Positions 33,801 through 46,632 of a DNA stretch of 64,000 nt are shown one piece after another. The number at the start of each line of letters is the position of its first letter. Position 1 is the first letter of the stretch. Location: positions 1 through 64,000 of the forward strand of contig WEDG01002570.1 in assembly GCA_017591395.1 (NCBI GenBank). Direction: 5' to 3'. The position numbers and the translations under genes are program-made. The notes beneath the pieces were generated by a model, which ran no database searches, was not told where the DNA came from, and saw nothing but the letters and a program-made list of their open reading frames with translations. The DNA is from Schistocephalus solidus (lineage: Eukaryota > Platyhelminthes > Cestoda > Diphyllobothriidea > Diphyllobothriidae).

Positions 33801-35144
33801 GATTTTTTCACAGTAACACGTATGTGCATTCAAAAGAGTGAGACGTAATCTAATCTTTCTCATTTCCTAAACAAGCCAACTAGGTGAGGATATTTGTCAT
33901 TTAAAATGATCAAAGGGTAAGGTTACAGTGTCTCAAACACTCTGAAGCTATAACCTAAGACCTAAAACCGAAGAATTTTGAATCAAGAAGGTTGGGTTCC
34001 TATTCACATAAGTCCTTACAAAGGTCCCTTCAAACTAAAATACCCCTTAATTAAAAGACCTTCAAACAGTTCATGGTAAGCTATGTTTACAAAAATGCAA
34101 TTTTTATCATGATCCTGTTCTTTTCTGCGTCTTCACCCATGCGCTAACCCAGTACTCGTTTCCCCGCCCTCATACGTGCTCAAGTACGCTAGGTTTGCTG
34201 CAAGCTGCCCTGGTGTTTCATTCTCTTTAATCTCCTCGAGTTTACTTAAATTAGGTACTATTTCTTTCACTTTCTTGCAGACAAGAGCACAATCACGAAA
34301 CCAAGCAGACAACGCAAAAAAACAGGGACTTCCTGCTTTTGCAGAACGCTTATAAGCCTTCGGAAGATTAATTGTTTACTGTATCATTGCGCAAAGGCCA
34401 TTTTCCCATTTCCTGCTCTTCCGGGCAGACCTGCGAGACAGGACCTAATGTTAGCGTTTCTAGGCTGCTGCTGCTGCTGGTGTCATTCTAGTAAACAACT
34501 AAAATGGAGGATTAAATTAGGCCAAACAGTGATCAAATTGCTGCTGTGATTGAGGCCGCCACAGCGAGGTGTTTTTGACGCATAACCGAACCAGATGACT
34601 CGAGTAAACTGGGTCATATGACCTGTGACTTCCTCGACCTACACGTATGCACGTGGATTTACTCACACTGGCGTTTTATAAACTCCAAAGTGCTAAAGAC
34701 ACTGCGAGTAGAGGACATCTTACTATTCAAACAACGTTTAAAATGGTGCTAGAATCGCAGGGTCACCAAATATTTGATCTCTCAGTGTCGGCACTCTTGA
34801 AAAAAGTGGTCTTTTTTTCTGACCGGTTCAAAACAGAGTTCAATGCTTTGAAGTAAAAATAATCAAACTTTGGGTCTCAAATTTGGTATAGTACTTCGAA
34901 GTGGTTTGTGCTCCTTTTTTCTTACTTAAGGAGCTTCCAATGCTCGACATTTTATCGCCTAATTCCTAGGCCCTGGAAGTTTAATCCCTAGTGGCCTATT
35001 CTTTAGGTGAACGTATAACCTTTCAGAGATTTAATACTCATTTTTACCAGTTGAGTGACTTGCACGTCTAAAACTAACACTAAAGCCCGATGAGTCAACG
35101 CAACTGCGCGCACCTCTCTCGCCACAATAACAAGGTAGGTATTA

Positions 35145-35145
<1 letters not shown>
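30891..35145. other. Anonymous DNA; polypurine tract and promoter-like segment near 33.5-33.8 kb
   Basis: The longest frame (121 codons, + 32175-32540) has no identifiable domain. A G/A-only tract lies at about 33470-33505 (GGGGAGGGGAGGGGGGAGAG). It is followed by a GC-rich segment and a TATAAAA at 33764-33770, which could be a Pol II promoter, but no downstream gene is evident. A short CTG run is at about 34467-34481. All else is featureless. Confidence 0.35.

Positions 35146-35238
<93 letters not shown>
35146..35238. repeat. (TA)34 (GA)12-13 compound microsatellite
   Basis: Uninterrupted TA from 35146 to 35213 followed directly by GA to 35238. The 84- and 62-codon frames through it, rich in alternating Ile and Tyr, are artefacts of the repeat. 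Confidence 0.98.
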
Positions 35239-38200
35239 TTGGAAGGTTGTAACACAAACTTCCCTCTCTACAATCTAACTCCAGTGCAGGTCATCAAGGC
35301 ACTCCGGAACTGGAAGGATTCTCATTGAGCTCAATGAATGTCTGCGCTTAATGAACTTAACTGGTTGTCCGTTGGAAAACAAGTTTCATACTCTGCTAAC
35401 CCAAGAAGTACCAAAGGCAAAAGTTACTCTTGCTGCCGTCTATTCTGAGTGAAGGGATATGTGTGTGAACATAACTTCAAAAACGGAAAGCCTTAGTTGA
35501 CTAGAAGTTAGGAAAAAGCTGCGCGCTTGCTCGATGTCTATCGGTCTGAGCGCGTAATGTTTTGTATTTCTTTACAAGAAAACAAAAACCTACACCTACA
35601 TAATTGGAACCTCAAACTTTCTTGCTTTAATATAGTTGGTGCATTTACTGCGGGGAGTAAATAAGAACCTTTGTCTGCTAGCATAGTTGAACAGATAGAG
35701 CTTAAGCATAGATATCAAGTCAATCCTGATAATAGAAAGACAATAAACACCATTCAGTCATTGTCTATGGATTAAAAAAATATAAAGCAGGTATCTTGAA
35801 ATTAAAGAACAAGCCATACAGATATTAATAAACAGCATTAAAAAAATGTGTGATGAACAGTAAAGGCCGTAAAATTGGAAGTAAATGATATCTCCGCGAA
35901 GCGTACCAGCCCTACTGATTTGCCAAGGACGTTAATAAGTTCAAGCAGTGATAAAAGGCATTTCGAAGGGCTGCGGTTGAGACAGCAAAGTTATTTTATC
36001 TATTAACCGACAGTGGTTTGCCAGGATTTTGGACTGGCCTTCATTCACCTTGTAGTCTAGAGCACTTTTTGTCTGCCAGTTTAAGGAAAATGGAAATTGC
36101 AGCACATTCAGGCTAAGCCGTCTGTCTGATGGACTATTAAATAAGGAGCTTTCATTTTCCCTGTTGAAGGTAAACACTCAGCAAATGTAACCACCAGGTC
36201 TGTGCGTGTTATTGCTTGCCGCCCTCCCCTTTCCAGAGGTGACCTCAGCTTTGAACTAGCCGCTGAAAAAACTGGCAAAAATACATAGCTTTCTCAGCAC
36301 CAATTCGAGACATTTCTAGTAACTCTCTGGGTTAGGATTATATGTTCACTACTTTACTTGCTTTACTAGGCCTTAGTAATATCTGCTAAGCGTTGCGTGC
36401 TATGGTCTGGGTTATTCCTTATAAAAGATCATAATACGTGGTTTACGGCGTTAATACTGATAAACGACTCCAAGTTCTCTGCAGAGGCTTTTAGAACGTA
36501 GCACAATTAAAAATGCCATAAAGACATTGCAAGTTAGTAATTTACATGCTAAGGAAGCTTTCAACAAAGAAAAACGATATAATAAGTTGAGACATTTGCT
36601 AGGTTTTCTCCAAAAGTTATTCTGAACGACAATTTTCAAACTGCGTTAGAGGGTGATTCTTCATGTTTTGTCGTATAAACCCATCTTAAAGTATATTCTC
36701 GACTTCAGAATATTAGGGGATTCCAAGTGCTCCAGGATATTTCTCCAGGAGTGGTTATTTTAACTCACATTAAAATCTTCTTTAAACCCGACTTGGAATG
36801 GACAAATTCCTTTAGAAAGTTAAAATATGCACTCAATTATTCATACCTTGTCTATAAAAACAAGGTGGTCCCTACTCCTTTGACGTAATTTATACCTAAG
36901 TAACTTCTATTGGTTTACTTTTATTTCACGTGTAGGTTCGTATTTATGCTTTTCGCAGCATTTCTATGCATTTTCACAGATTAACTTCATCCGTTGAAAA
37001 CCCATAACGCAACTTTGCAGCATATGACCGAAAATAGAGCCTGGCAAAAACCCTATGTTAAGGATAAAAAAAATAGCCACTATTCTCATCTCACAAGTAG
37101 TAAGTATCATATAATATCAACTTGCAACTGTGGTTGACAGTTAACGCAAATCGAACTAATGACAAACAACGTGCGCTACTGTTGAAGTTTGTAAAAACTG
37201 GCAATGGCATACATGCCCTGATATTTCAGATAGGTTAGTTTAAAATTTTTTGAAGCCTATTAATTTCCCGAAAAACTAGACAGCACTTTCTGGCTTCCAT
37301 GGAGCATTGATTGAATTATAAATTGAAAGAAAGCGGATCCCGTAACTTAAATCACATTACTTAAGCCGTGTTGCAAGGCACCTAAGAGCCTGGAACACTC
37401 AATTTATTTTTGTCAACCAGAAATCGAAGTATTAAATTGATATTCCGTGGTAAACACAGTTTTACACAGGGGATAACCAGTAATGTAACATTAAGCTGCG
37501 ATTAATCGGGCACCTTTTAGGCATGAGGATGGTCAAAGGCATCGAAGGGACTTCACAGATAAACAAATAAGTCATGCAGCTTTAGCATTATTCTATAGTT
37601 GGCTGACTAGAAATTACCCTGAACATAAAAGGTAAGTTTAATAATGTCAGAAATGCAAACCCTGCAACACCAATCAGTGCGCCACCCTCTCTATTCAAAA
37701 GGCGAGTTTAACAGTTTCAATAGTACGCGCAAGGGTTGACAGGTGCGGCAAGGTTAGTGGCGCGCTACCTTGAACATCGCAGTTTTTTTGACGAGAAAAT
37801 GTGTGCAGAAAGACGATCGTGAACCTAGGGCCTCCTGATTTCTCATTGGGTACCCCACCTTTTGCCCATCCTTTCCCTACAAAGCAATCGATATTTCTTC
37901 CTGAGAGACCGACCGCTCTGCTGGAATCGTGAAGCAAGATTTTCATGATCAAAAACTAGACATCTATTTCGGTAATGCCTCGGTGACTATTAGTACTTGT
38001 TATTTCAATCCATGAAACCCATACTGGGATAGATCATGGGAAATTTGAAAAAAAACGTACAAAAACTCTTTATGGCGTAACGAACCCTGGATGGGTGAAC
38101 CATTATTCAGGTCAAAAACCAGGGAAGCCAAGCTCACCCCCTCCCAACCACAGAAATGGTAGCAGTTACACCATCATTCAAAAAAAGACACCAGGGAAAA

Positions 38201-40301
38201 ATATTTCGATTTTAGTTTGCACATTAATTGAGCATGGGAATGCATGCATTCCCGGACGATAGGTGTTTGCTGATAACCCATTGTCTACTGTTATATATAA
38301 ACTATCATTAAAATGCTTAACTGGTGTAACAGACCTCCAGTCTAAATTCCGCTTAAGTTAGGCCTGGTAAGTTATCGCATTTATCTGGAAGTTAAGTAAT
38401 CCATTACGGATTTGTTTACAGATCGAAAACAGCCGTAGTATAAGGTTGCGAATCTTGATACTAACATTGCTCATTACCACTAATGAGTTCTTGATGCTTA
38501 ATAAAAAACATGCTTTCGAGAAAAACGCTGATGATGTAAAAATGAAAATGAGAATGCTCACGTCCTTTTTCACAAGGATTACTCCTTGTTACACAAAATG
38601 TGGTGAAAACATACTAGCACAGGCCCATCAATGATAATTTGATCTTAGAAGATTAGTGGCAGGTGGGCTAAAACTGTCATTCGACAAAATACACTTGATT
38701 GTACCAAGACTGTAGTTGAAGATGTGAGAAAATAGGTTAAATATATTGTTAACTGGATGTCACGTGGGTCAAAAATTTGCAACTTTTCACAGGAGGCTAA
38801 TAATTAAATTTTATCTTTGTCCAAATTGTATATGGCGCATTTTTAAAGTGTACTATTTTTATGCAGGGTAAGAAACCGCTTTTACTAATCAGATTTAAAA
38901 GCATATACTTACCCTAAAGATAGATTGGAAGCACATGGTGTGCGCTGATTCAAATTTTCTATCTGTGAAGTACCATATGCTGTGCGATTGAAGACGAACC
39001 CCTTATAAGTCTAGCGAAAATCGTGCATAAGGCTCTGACCAATCGCGCTCTATTGAGTCATGCTCGCAGGTCTTAAAAGAGAAGCAGCGGTGTAAGATTG
39101 CGTGGTTTCGAGTCGATCATTGCACCAACGAAGCCGATTGGCTACCGCCTAGCAGGGCCTCGTGCATTTTTACTTACCTACACCTTACGTTGGATGTCAT
39201 CTTTTATGGCGGACGAAATTTCATTGGCTGATCGGGGATCTGATGTCATGTGACAGAAAATAAGAGGTTTTATTTATTTAATCTTAACCAAAAATTATTA
39301 AATAAAAATGCCCGAACCAAAAACTAACTTATGTGCACTCCGGAGATTGGGCTTTCTATGGGAAAAAATATCTCAGAAAAGTTGAGCGCTTTATTGTGAC
39401 ATCGACTTGGTGATTGGAGATAAAATAAGTATTTACCTAAAAACCTCAATTTTCTTCTGATAGAAATGTCCCCACAAACACGGATTTCATAAGCGCTAAG
39501 ACCTTAGCTTCGCTGACACAAAAATGTTTAAGGCTTTTCTCTGTGAGTCACTACAAATCATACAAGAACGTGATAATTGCATATCCTGGTGCCCGGCCTT
39601 TTGGTTAAAAAGGCAACCATTATCAAAAAAGATGAAATTGCACCTTTCGGAATACCGGAGCCTTAACGTGACATAGTAAATGTGACCGTAAAAATAAAAA
39701 TCATGACAAGCGGTTATATAAAACGGACATTTTTCAATCTGGAGCTTAGGAAAACAAAAGAGGTGGTTACAGACGAATTTCCAACAAACCTGATCACTCA
39801 ATTTCAGCAAACACATTTTTGTTCAAATTTTAGAACTGTTCGATCTATTATCCATAGTTAAGGGTGAAAGTGCACAATTTGCCAATAAAAGCAAAGAAGC
39901 GAGTTCCGGAAAGCAGTCGCCTAATTGTCTAATTGCTGTCCTGTTGACAGAGCTGATGAACAACATGTGACCAACAAACGTTATTTGGCAAAGACACCCC
40001 TGCCGAGTTGGCCAAAACTTGGGGCTGTTAAAGATGGGCTTAATTACAAAGATTCTTAACCGTTGAATGCTTTAGCTACCAAGTGCAGTCAGTATTGTTG
40101 ATTTTTAATTTCCTCGGGAATTGGTTGTTTACGTGGAGCAAATCGGTCTATTCGGGGAGTTACAGACGTAGACTGAAATTCGATATGAATATTTGGACCG
40201 CCTTCTATCAGCCACAGTGGAATAACCGCATAATATAATTAAACTGCAAATAGGTAGCTAGTAGTTAACAGAAGCGAAGAGGCCAGTTCCAGGAAGTAGT
40301 T
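35239..40301. other. Anonymous AT-rich DNA, 5 kb
   Basis: No recognisable gene on either strand; the longest frame is 106 codons (minus 39816-39496). At 39.03-39.25 kb there are CCAAT-type motifs at about 39039, 39137 and 39222 and a TGAGTCA AP-1-type site at about 39055-39061. This is suggestive of a promoter but without any transcript evidence. Confidence 0.4.
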
Positions 40302-40487
40302 GCGAAGGAGGAGACTCGATCACGGAAACAAGAGCTTTATTAGCCTGAAGTTTAGGATTCCAGCTCGAATCAATCATCAGAGACAGCGTCAGCTAAGGGT
40401 ATGGGATCGCCCAGGTTTTGTGAGGGAGAATCCAAAACGTCAGGCTAATAAAGCTCTTGTTCCAGGGATCGTGTCACCTTCTTCGTA
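40302..40487. repeat. Inverted repeat resembling a Penelope-element terminal region
   Basis: The left arm 40302-40360 (CGAAGGAGGAGACTCGATCA, then ACAAGAGCTTTATTAGCCTG and GGATTC) is an inverted copy of 40429-40487 at about 84% identity. The shared GCTTTATT gives an AATAAAG polyadenylation-like motif on the opposite strand. The layout resembles PLE terminal repeats as known from flatworms. The two arms probably derive from two opposing element ends. Confidence 0.55.
40345..40390 (-). ncRNA. PLE-type hammerhead ribozyme remnant
   Basis: On the minus strand: GCTGTCT, core CTGATGA (40380-40374), stem II GATTC / GAATC enclosing GAGCTG, then TAAAC in place of GAAAC, TTC, and AGGC, which pairs with GUCU as a 4-bp stem I. 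The order and spacing fit a minimal type I hammerhead with almost no helix III, as described for Penelope-like elements. The G-to-T change in the GAAA core should abolish cleavage. Confidence 0.45.
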
Positions 40488-41599
40488 ATTAGTAGTATAT
40501 CAGGGCTAACTGTTAAACCCTAAAGCACCCAGTAAACGATGGGGGACACAATGGTCAGCCGAAGCCCTTGCAGCTGTTTCATGCAGCGGCAGAATATCAG
40601 TGAACACCTGCGTCTGAGCTTTAGGGTAGTAACTGTACTGTCATTATTGTGTATCAGGTAATCCCTCTCTTCTCACTATGTTGTTGCATAGCAACAGTAT
40701 CCTATCAATACTCAATTCTTGTACATTAGTCGCCTATATCTGTGACAGTCTCTGATTACCGGTTCATGCATGAATCAGAGACGTCAGACGAATATAAGTC
40801 ATGTCCAACCGATCGCATCGTGTCCGCCTTATTCTTCTATAGTAAACATATCATACAGGATCTATGCAGACTTGACGATTGACTATGGGTGTAAAGATCA
40901 GGCCTCTATTGCAAGCTGTTCGATTGATTAGCATTGTCAAAGATATTTTGGCGAGGAGCCTTTAAGTATGTTCAATGAGCAAACCCAAATTAATGACATC
41001 TGTCATTAGAAAATGGTGGTAACCAGGGGGTTTTACGGTTGTGCAAATTCTGACGGTAGACCCAGACCGTAAGGAAAGAAAAAATAAGAACAGAAATCGA
41101 ACCGAAAAATTTGTTTAAATACGCCAAAAGGCCCTAGTAAAAAGTGCACGTAAAAGCAAGTGCAGAGACGCAGGCTCATTGCCTTTGAAAAAAAAATCGA
41201 AGCTAGCCGATAGTTGTAAAATCATTGACCTTACATATGAAACCCTAACGGATAATTTTAGCAATGTCAAAATCGAAATTATGCCACGCTTTTTCGGGAT
41301 GCATTAGAAGTGGATAGTTTTGATTGCACTTTCTGTCTCCAAATTACGTACCTGCTGTCAGGATTGTGGTTCTCTTTGAATTTGCCAACACATATGGTCA
41401 CAGTAACTGCATCTGCAATAAATCTCATAGACTGCAGTTGACCTTTCCTCACGTCACAGGATTTTACGTTACACGACCTGCCGACAAATTGCAGTTTGTG
41501 GCTTTTGAGATACACCACATTTCAAGAACGTGGTGAATTCGGGAGGTCACCCTCTAAGCTCCTCCAGGTAAGGAACATCTCTGTAGACCTCCGGGTGTG
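40488..41599. other. Anonymous DNA
   Basis: No recognisable feature. Frames at 41279-41536 on both strands are antisense shadows of each other. Confidence 0.4.
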
Positions 41600-41700
41600 T
41601 CTCAAAAAAGGAATACCAGCAAAGACAAGGGAGATTGGTATGAGCGTTTCTGCTTTATTAACCCTTCGTTGGCTAGCCATGCCAATCGCAGTTTACATGA
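41600..41700 (-). repeat. Degenerate SINE body, copy J
   Basis: On the minus strand 41678-41632 reads GGCTAGC, CAACGAA, GGGTTAATAAAGCA, GAAACGCTCAT, CCAATC, and then TCCCTTGTCTTTGCTGG. This is collinear with the SINE body and its 3' flank (TCTCC, TTGTCTTTG). The CTGATGA core is destroyed. Confidence 0.5.
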
Positions 41701-41980
41701 AAACGGGCAAGTGCGTCAAGATTAAATCATTGCATTTAATGTCAAATTACTATGGTTCCTGGGTTCTTAGACTTTGGGTTGGGTACGGTTGGCGAATGAT
41801 GTCTACCTAACCAGCAATTTTCATCCTAGTCCCAGTTTTGTTTATCAATTCTTCTTTCCACATCAGTACTCATCGTTATTCAACTGACACATGAACTTTC
41901 AGCTGAACTTCTAAAGTGTGTTTCGATTCAAACAAAATTATTCAAATACGATTGTAGTATTAAATATCGTGCGGCATGAC

Positions 41981-42752
41981 CCCAAGATATTTCAGTCACT
42001 GCAGGATGCCCACTGTTGATCGAGCTTCTTTCTAGCTGCCTGAAAAAAATACATTATTTAAAAAACAACTACTTTCTTAGTATGCAGTTTCTTTTTTTAT
42101 TTTGATGCCTTTATAAATTCAAATATATGTGATTGAAAACATGCGCGAAAATGTTCTTTCTCGTAATCATTTGATAGCACGTTAAGCCGTCTTTAACTTT
42201 TATCCATGTGGAAAAATATATTGTGGTTTTACATATTTTCTGATAATGAGCTTTTTTAAGACGGTGAAAGTTCCATTTAGTGAGCATCGTACTTGTCAAT
42301 TTCTTAAAGTTGCATCTAACGTATACGAAATTTGTCACATGTATTGCGAAATTGCTGATTATATGACCTCATTCTCATAGCATAAAGAACTGTGGGATAT
42401 TCCTTAGACAGGATGTATACAGCTTGGACCTTTTCAACCCTTTATTATGATGGAACGGCAGGGTGGGTTCAAACTTATTCGACAATTGTAAAAAAGGGTT
42501 TTTAAGCCTGAAATTTGCGTTTCTTTAAGCTACAAATGTTAATAGTACGTAATTTTCTACCGAAAGGTTACAATAAAAATATTTTTTTGTGTGTCTTTTC
42601 TATAATATATATTTTAATTTATAAAAGCACCAAAATGCAATAATATAAAATTTATACTACGTAAGTAACCATTTTTGCAAAGTAACGTTTGTTCAGGTGG
42701 CCAGAAAGCTCGTTCAAAAGTTTGTCATCCTGCAGGACTGAAATATCTCGGG
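41981..42752. mobile_element. Foldback element with long terminal inverted repeats, copy 2
   Basis: The left terminus CCCAAGATATTTCAG (from 41981), then CTGCAGGATG, CGAGCTT and GCCTTTATAAATTCAAATAT, is matched in reverse at the right by CCCGAGATATTTCAG (to 42752), CTGCAGGATG, GAACGAGCTTTCTGGCC and GCTTTTATAAATTAAAATAT. The arms extend about 170 bp with gaps. The total is 772 bp, AT-rich, without transposase. The same family as 15515-16266. Confidence 0.65.
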
Positions 42753-43894
42753 ATTAAGCTGGACCATGAGCAATATTACAACCCAACATAAGTCGCTTTG
42801 CGAAACGAAAAAAATATTTCACGATTTTGGTTGGCATTTCATGAGAGAGCCAAACTAACGTAGTTTGTGCCCCAAGGCTCAGCAGAACAAACTTGTCATG
42901 TAACCGGTTCGGTGAAGACCCTTTCCGCGACTACCAAAAGATAAAAGACTTCCTCATTAAGCTTGAGGTGGGATAACTCGTAAGAAAGCAGGCAAATCGT
43001 TCAGCGAACAGAAGTTTCCTGCAGGGCTCAGGCATTGGCGCTACGAGCTTGGCTGACGACACTCCTTTTTTCAATTCCCACAGTCTTATGTAGGGAAAAC
43101 GGTTGCAGGGCGTAAACTACCACAGTTGCTGCTGGTGTTTGCTAAGGCTCATTAGGAAACATTAGGCTAGATGGCGTGGGAAGCAGCACTGAGTGCGATG
43201 AGGAACCTTTTGGACAGAAATTTGTATGCAAATTGCGCATTTGTGCCTTGTGCACTACGCTTACTTTAGGTTGCCTTTCGTAAGCCTGCTCTGACTGTCA
43301 TATGGGTAAAGTCATTCGTATGCGAACCTCACCATCCACTCTGGTTGTTTGTTTACCTAGAAACCTTTTGCCTCAAACGTCCTCTGCATCAAACCCGCCA
43401 GGTTGTCTCGTAGTCACCCACTGTTAAAGTTTAACTCTGAAGACGTACTGGATTTGGTTCAGAGATTTCCATATAAGTTACCTCCGTACTGCTGTGACTA
43501 ATTAAGCGCGTTTGAATGGTCGAGTTTGGTTTTGTAGACACATCTGGTCAGTGAGGTCATAGAAACATTTGAATGCACTTATGAGATAGTATAATAGAGA
43601 CTTCGTTGGATTCAAAAGCAATATTAACCGTATTACCTTCTGCTACGATCTTCCAGACTGTATTTTTGTGTTTTACCAAGAAAAAAACGGGTTGTAGGTT
43701 CGAATAAGCGTTTGGGAATATTTTATCTTCGTAGGTCTTAAACATAAGCTTTAGTTTTGAAAATTAAGTCGCTGGCAGCTGAAAAAACCAGTATGTGCAC
43801 ACTCGTGGCTGCGAAGCTATAAGAATTACTGGAACCTGGGAAATGCTCATCAGATCAGTACATTTATATGGGAACAGGGTAAAAGCTAAAACAT
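42753..43894. other. Anonymous DNA
   Basis: Nothing recognisable on either strand. Confidence 0.4.
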
Positions 43895-44430
43895 GTTAGC
43901 AATAATGTTCGTCTTGTCATACAAGTGAGTTGTGTGAAAAGGGGGAGGGGTGATGATAAGAGACAGCTGATTAAACAGCAGTGATGATTTTGTGGAGCAG
44001 TTCAAGGGGGAAGGTGGGGAGGGGAAAGGGCGTGGAGTGCAGGTAGTAAAGCCGTCGTTGGCCATGCTAAGAGCAGAGCTTGTAGAAGGTTCATTTGTGT
44101 GCACAAGACCGGCTTCGTCAACCTGATGGCGGTGGCTTCTGCTGTTGCTAGCAGACGCTGCCCCAGTGACTCGAGATCGATTGCTGGCATCTTATAAATC
44201 ACACGGAAGGCTTCCTTGGGATCCAAACGATGCCCAGAATCAACCAGGTTTGTGAGAATAGCACTGCTTATGTTTTCAACCTTGTCTTTTCTCAGCTACG
44301 CCGAGAGGCGTTCTATTATTCTTTTGGAAAGGCACCGACTCGTACGACCAATATAATCTGGTTCACAGGGGCACATGGAAGTCTTCTGAGTTGGCAACCT
44401 ATCGTTATCTTCTGCTTGTAAACCCAGATG
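43895..44430 (-). pseudogene. Penelope-like element 3' end with GIY-YIG domain, copy 3
   Basis: On the minus strand, CEPDYIGRTSRCLSKRI (about 44365-44315) is the GIY-YIG core. A TAG stop follows, then in the same family as copy 2 come ILTNLVDSGHRLDPKEAFRV (about 44260-44200) and GQRLLATAEATAIRLTKPVL (about 44160-44100). After the coding end the sequence CAAGACGAACATTATTG corresponds to the sequence beyond copy 2. Inactive: stop codon, and no RT domain. Confidence 0.75.
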
Positions 44431-45386
44431 GTTGAGAATAATATCCAAGATCTCGCTGCTGGAAGGGCTCAGGAAATGGCTTGAATAAGGCGTCCTCTCA
44501 GGATTTTGCTTGCCACATCCCTTTGAAAGGGGTTTTCAGAAATAGGGTTTTCTTTTCTACGATAAGTGTGGATGATGATGCTGATGAGCACCTTTGAGTG
44601 GAGGGCCTAGATCATAGCTCCACATAGTCATAAAAAAATCGATTTTCCATTTAACAGGCAAAAATCATCTCAGGGCACTCTAATTTTAGCTTTCGGCAAC
44701 CCCTCCCTCCCCCAAAAAACCAAATAATTTGGTATCCTTTTGAATACAATTCCGTATTTCCGATGTCGTTAATTGAGTAGGTCGCGACGTAGGTGGTGAT
44801 AGCCTCGTACACAACTCAGGTCTAATCGAAGAGGGCGTGTTTGCCTATTCATAGCAGTTACCCGAATGCTGTAAGTTGTAAACTATTTTTCCCCCCACAT
44901 ATGTGCAGACAGCCACCCAATTTATAAGGTTTTTTTCCATCTGATCAACCTAGTTGTTTGGTCTGCATCACCAATGGATTAAATTGAAAACTTCTGAGGC
45001 ACTTTCCTATGGCAGTGAGTCATCTCACTTCAGCATCCAACGCCATATGCTTATTTTAAACCTGTGGGTAATTCGCTTTGTGGATGGTGCGAGAACGTTA
45101 GTCGTAATAAAACTCTTGCATAAATTTGGGCACTGGCTCTACTTGAGTTTTATGTGCCTTTGTTATCAACTCTGCCCGAATGAGCGCTCGCTCCAAATGT
45201 AAGTTCAAGTTATTTCAGTCTTCCAGTTATTTCCAGTCTTTTCAGTCTTCCAACTCACCTCAGTGCTGCTAAAATGTAGGGATCGTTTATATGTTTCCCC
45301 GGAACGACACGAGAATAGGAAAGCCTCAAGCTCCGCAAACCTAGATGAACTTTCATTAAAATCTAGGAAGAGTAAATGTTCCCGTG
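44431..45386. other. Anonymous DNA
   Basis: No recognisable gene. GATGATGATGCTGATGAGCA near 44570 contains a chance CTGATGA without the rest of a hammerhead. Confidence 0.4.
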
Positions 45387-45481
45387 TCCTAACCCAAACT
45401 TTACCCATAACCCTTATCTAAATCCTAAGCCTAACTTTAACTATAACTCTAAACGTAGCCCTTACCGTAACTCTAGCCCTG
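45387..45481. repeat. Degenerate telomere-like tract 3
   Basis: Diverged CCTAAC-type units: CCTAACCCAAAC, ACCCATAACCC, AATCCTAAGCCTAAC, AACTCTAAACG, CGTAACTCTAGCCC. C-rich on the plus strand, like tracts 1 and 2. Confidence 0.6.
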
Positions 45482-46632
45482 ATTTCCCTAGAATTTACAC
45501 CATGGTCATCTGTATCACGGGGATTTCTTATTCGTGTGTCCTGTCAGGGGAAAGCGTCGTCGGAACGACCCTACAGGATACTGTATTTTCACGCTTGTGG
45601 GCAGTTTGGTTGTAACTGATTGTCCACAGTGTTCGCGAGAGATTGCTTTGTTCCGGTATTTTTGCTCCTCCAACTGCTTCCGAGGGGGGGGATGTCTATG
45701 ACTTATTTTCCTTGCCTACAAATAGGAATCGGATTTGTCGTCATGGAATTATCCTTTAGAAGTTAAAACAGCACAATTCGAAGACAATAGTTCACGCTCT
45801 AAATTCCAAAGACCCGAAACCTAGCGAAACACTTATTCGATGAGGAATACTAATCAGCATTGTCAATTTATTAATCTAAAGTCGGCGTTTCGAGTGAACC
45901 TCCTTGCAACCAGCAAATAAGTATGTGCGCAAACATCTTCATGCATTACCTATTTACTGGAAACAAATTGACTGCTGGAGTTCCAGCGGAGTATGAAGAG
46001 CACAATTTAGGGCCCCGTGGATTTCTAGCAAGCTCATTGAAACCCTACTATACGTGAAAAATGCGAAACCCCTGAAGCCTTTAGTGCTTAATGATAGGGG
46101 TAAAATGGCTGAGTTAGCTTGATACTTCGATTAAAAGTTACTGTGTGTAAGCCAAGCACATTAAGAAGGAGCCATGGCAGCCTGTCCCTCCGGTTTATGA
46201 GGAAAATCGGGTTATGCCATCAGTTGGCGGTCTTGCAAGCCGTGGCTGTTAGTGCACCGTAATTTATTTAAAAGCGCCAGGTTGGTTAGCATGAAGAGAT
46301 AAAGCCGAACTTCGAGCTCAACCTCTCTTCTCTCTCCAGTGAAACATTCCATAGTCCGAGCCAGTCAATTAACTGATGCCGAGAGCAGGTGCGATAGCTA
46401 ACAGAGGAAGGCAGCCGGTCTGCACCTTCCACACACATCAATTGGCCTCCAAACGACACCCCAGGATTGCACCAAAACGGAGGTGGGCTGCTCGGATCTT
46501 ACATGTGTGACAGTGCCATAGAGGCCACTGAGCATGTCTCCCACTTTCGTGAGAATTACTGATTCTGTGCCTGTTGTGTGCGGTGCGCAACGGTGAGGAG
46601 ATATGTGGTGATAGCGTTTCTTTGGCAGTGTT
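45482..46632. other. Anonymous DNA up to the RTE 3' side
   Basis: No independent gene. From about 46400 upward this is probably the decayed end of the RTE tail or its 3' UTR on the minus strand; the 110-codon minus frame at 46730-46398 begins within the finger region and soon loses similarity. Confidence 0.4.

Noticed and set aside
35003..35278. Open frames of alternating Ile and Tyr on both strands
   Set aside because: Produced entirely by the TA microsatellite.
37695..37952. Possible tRNA-like A and B boxes on the minus strand
   Set aside because: The boxes are about 100 nt apart and do not fit a tRNA fold.
44560..44610. CTGATGA near 44581 as another hammerhead
   Set aside because: No GAAA and no pairing stems follow at the needed spacing.
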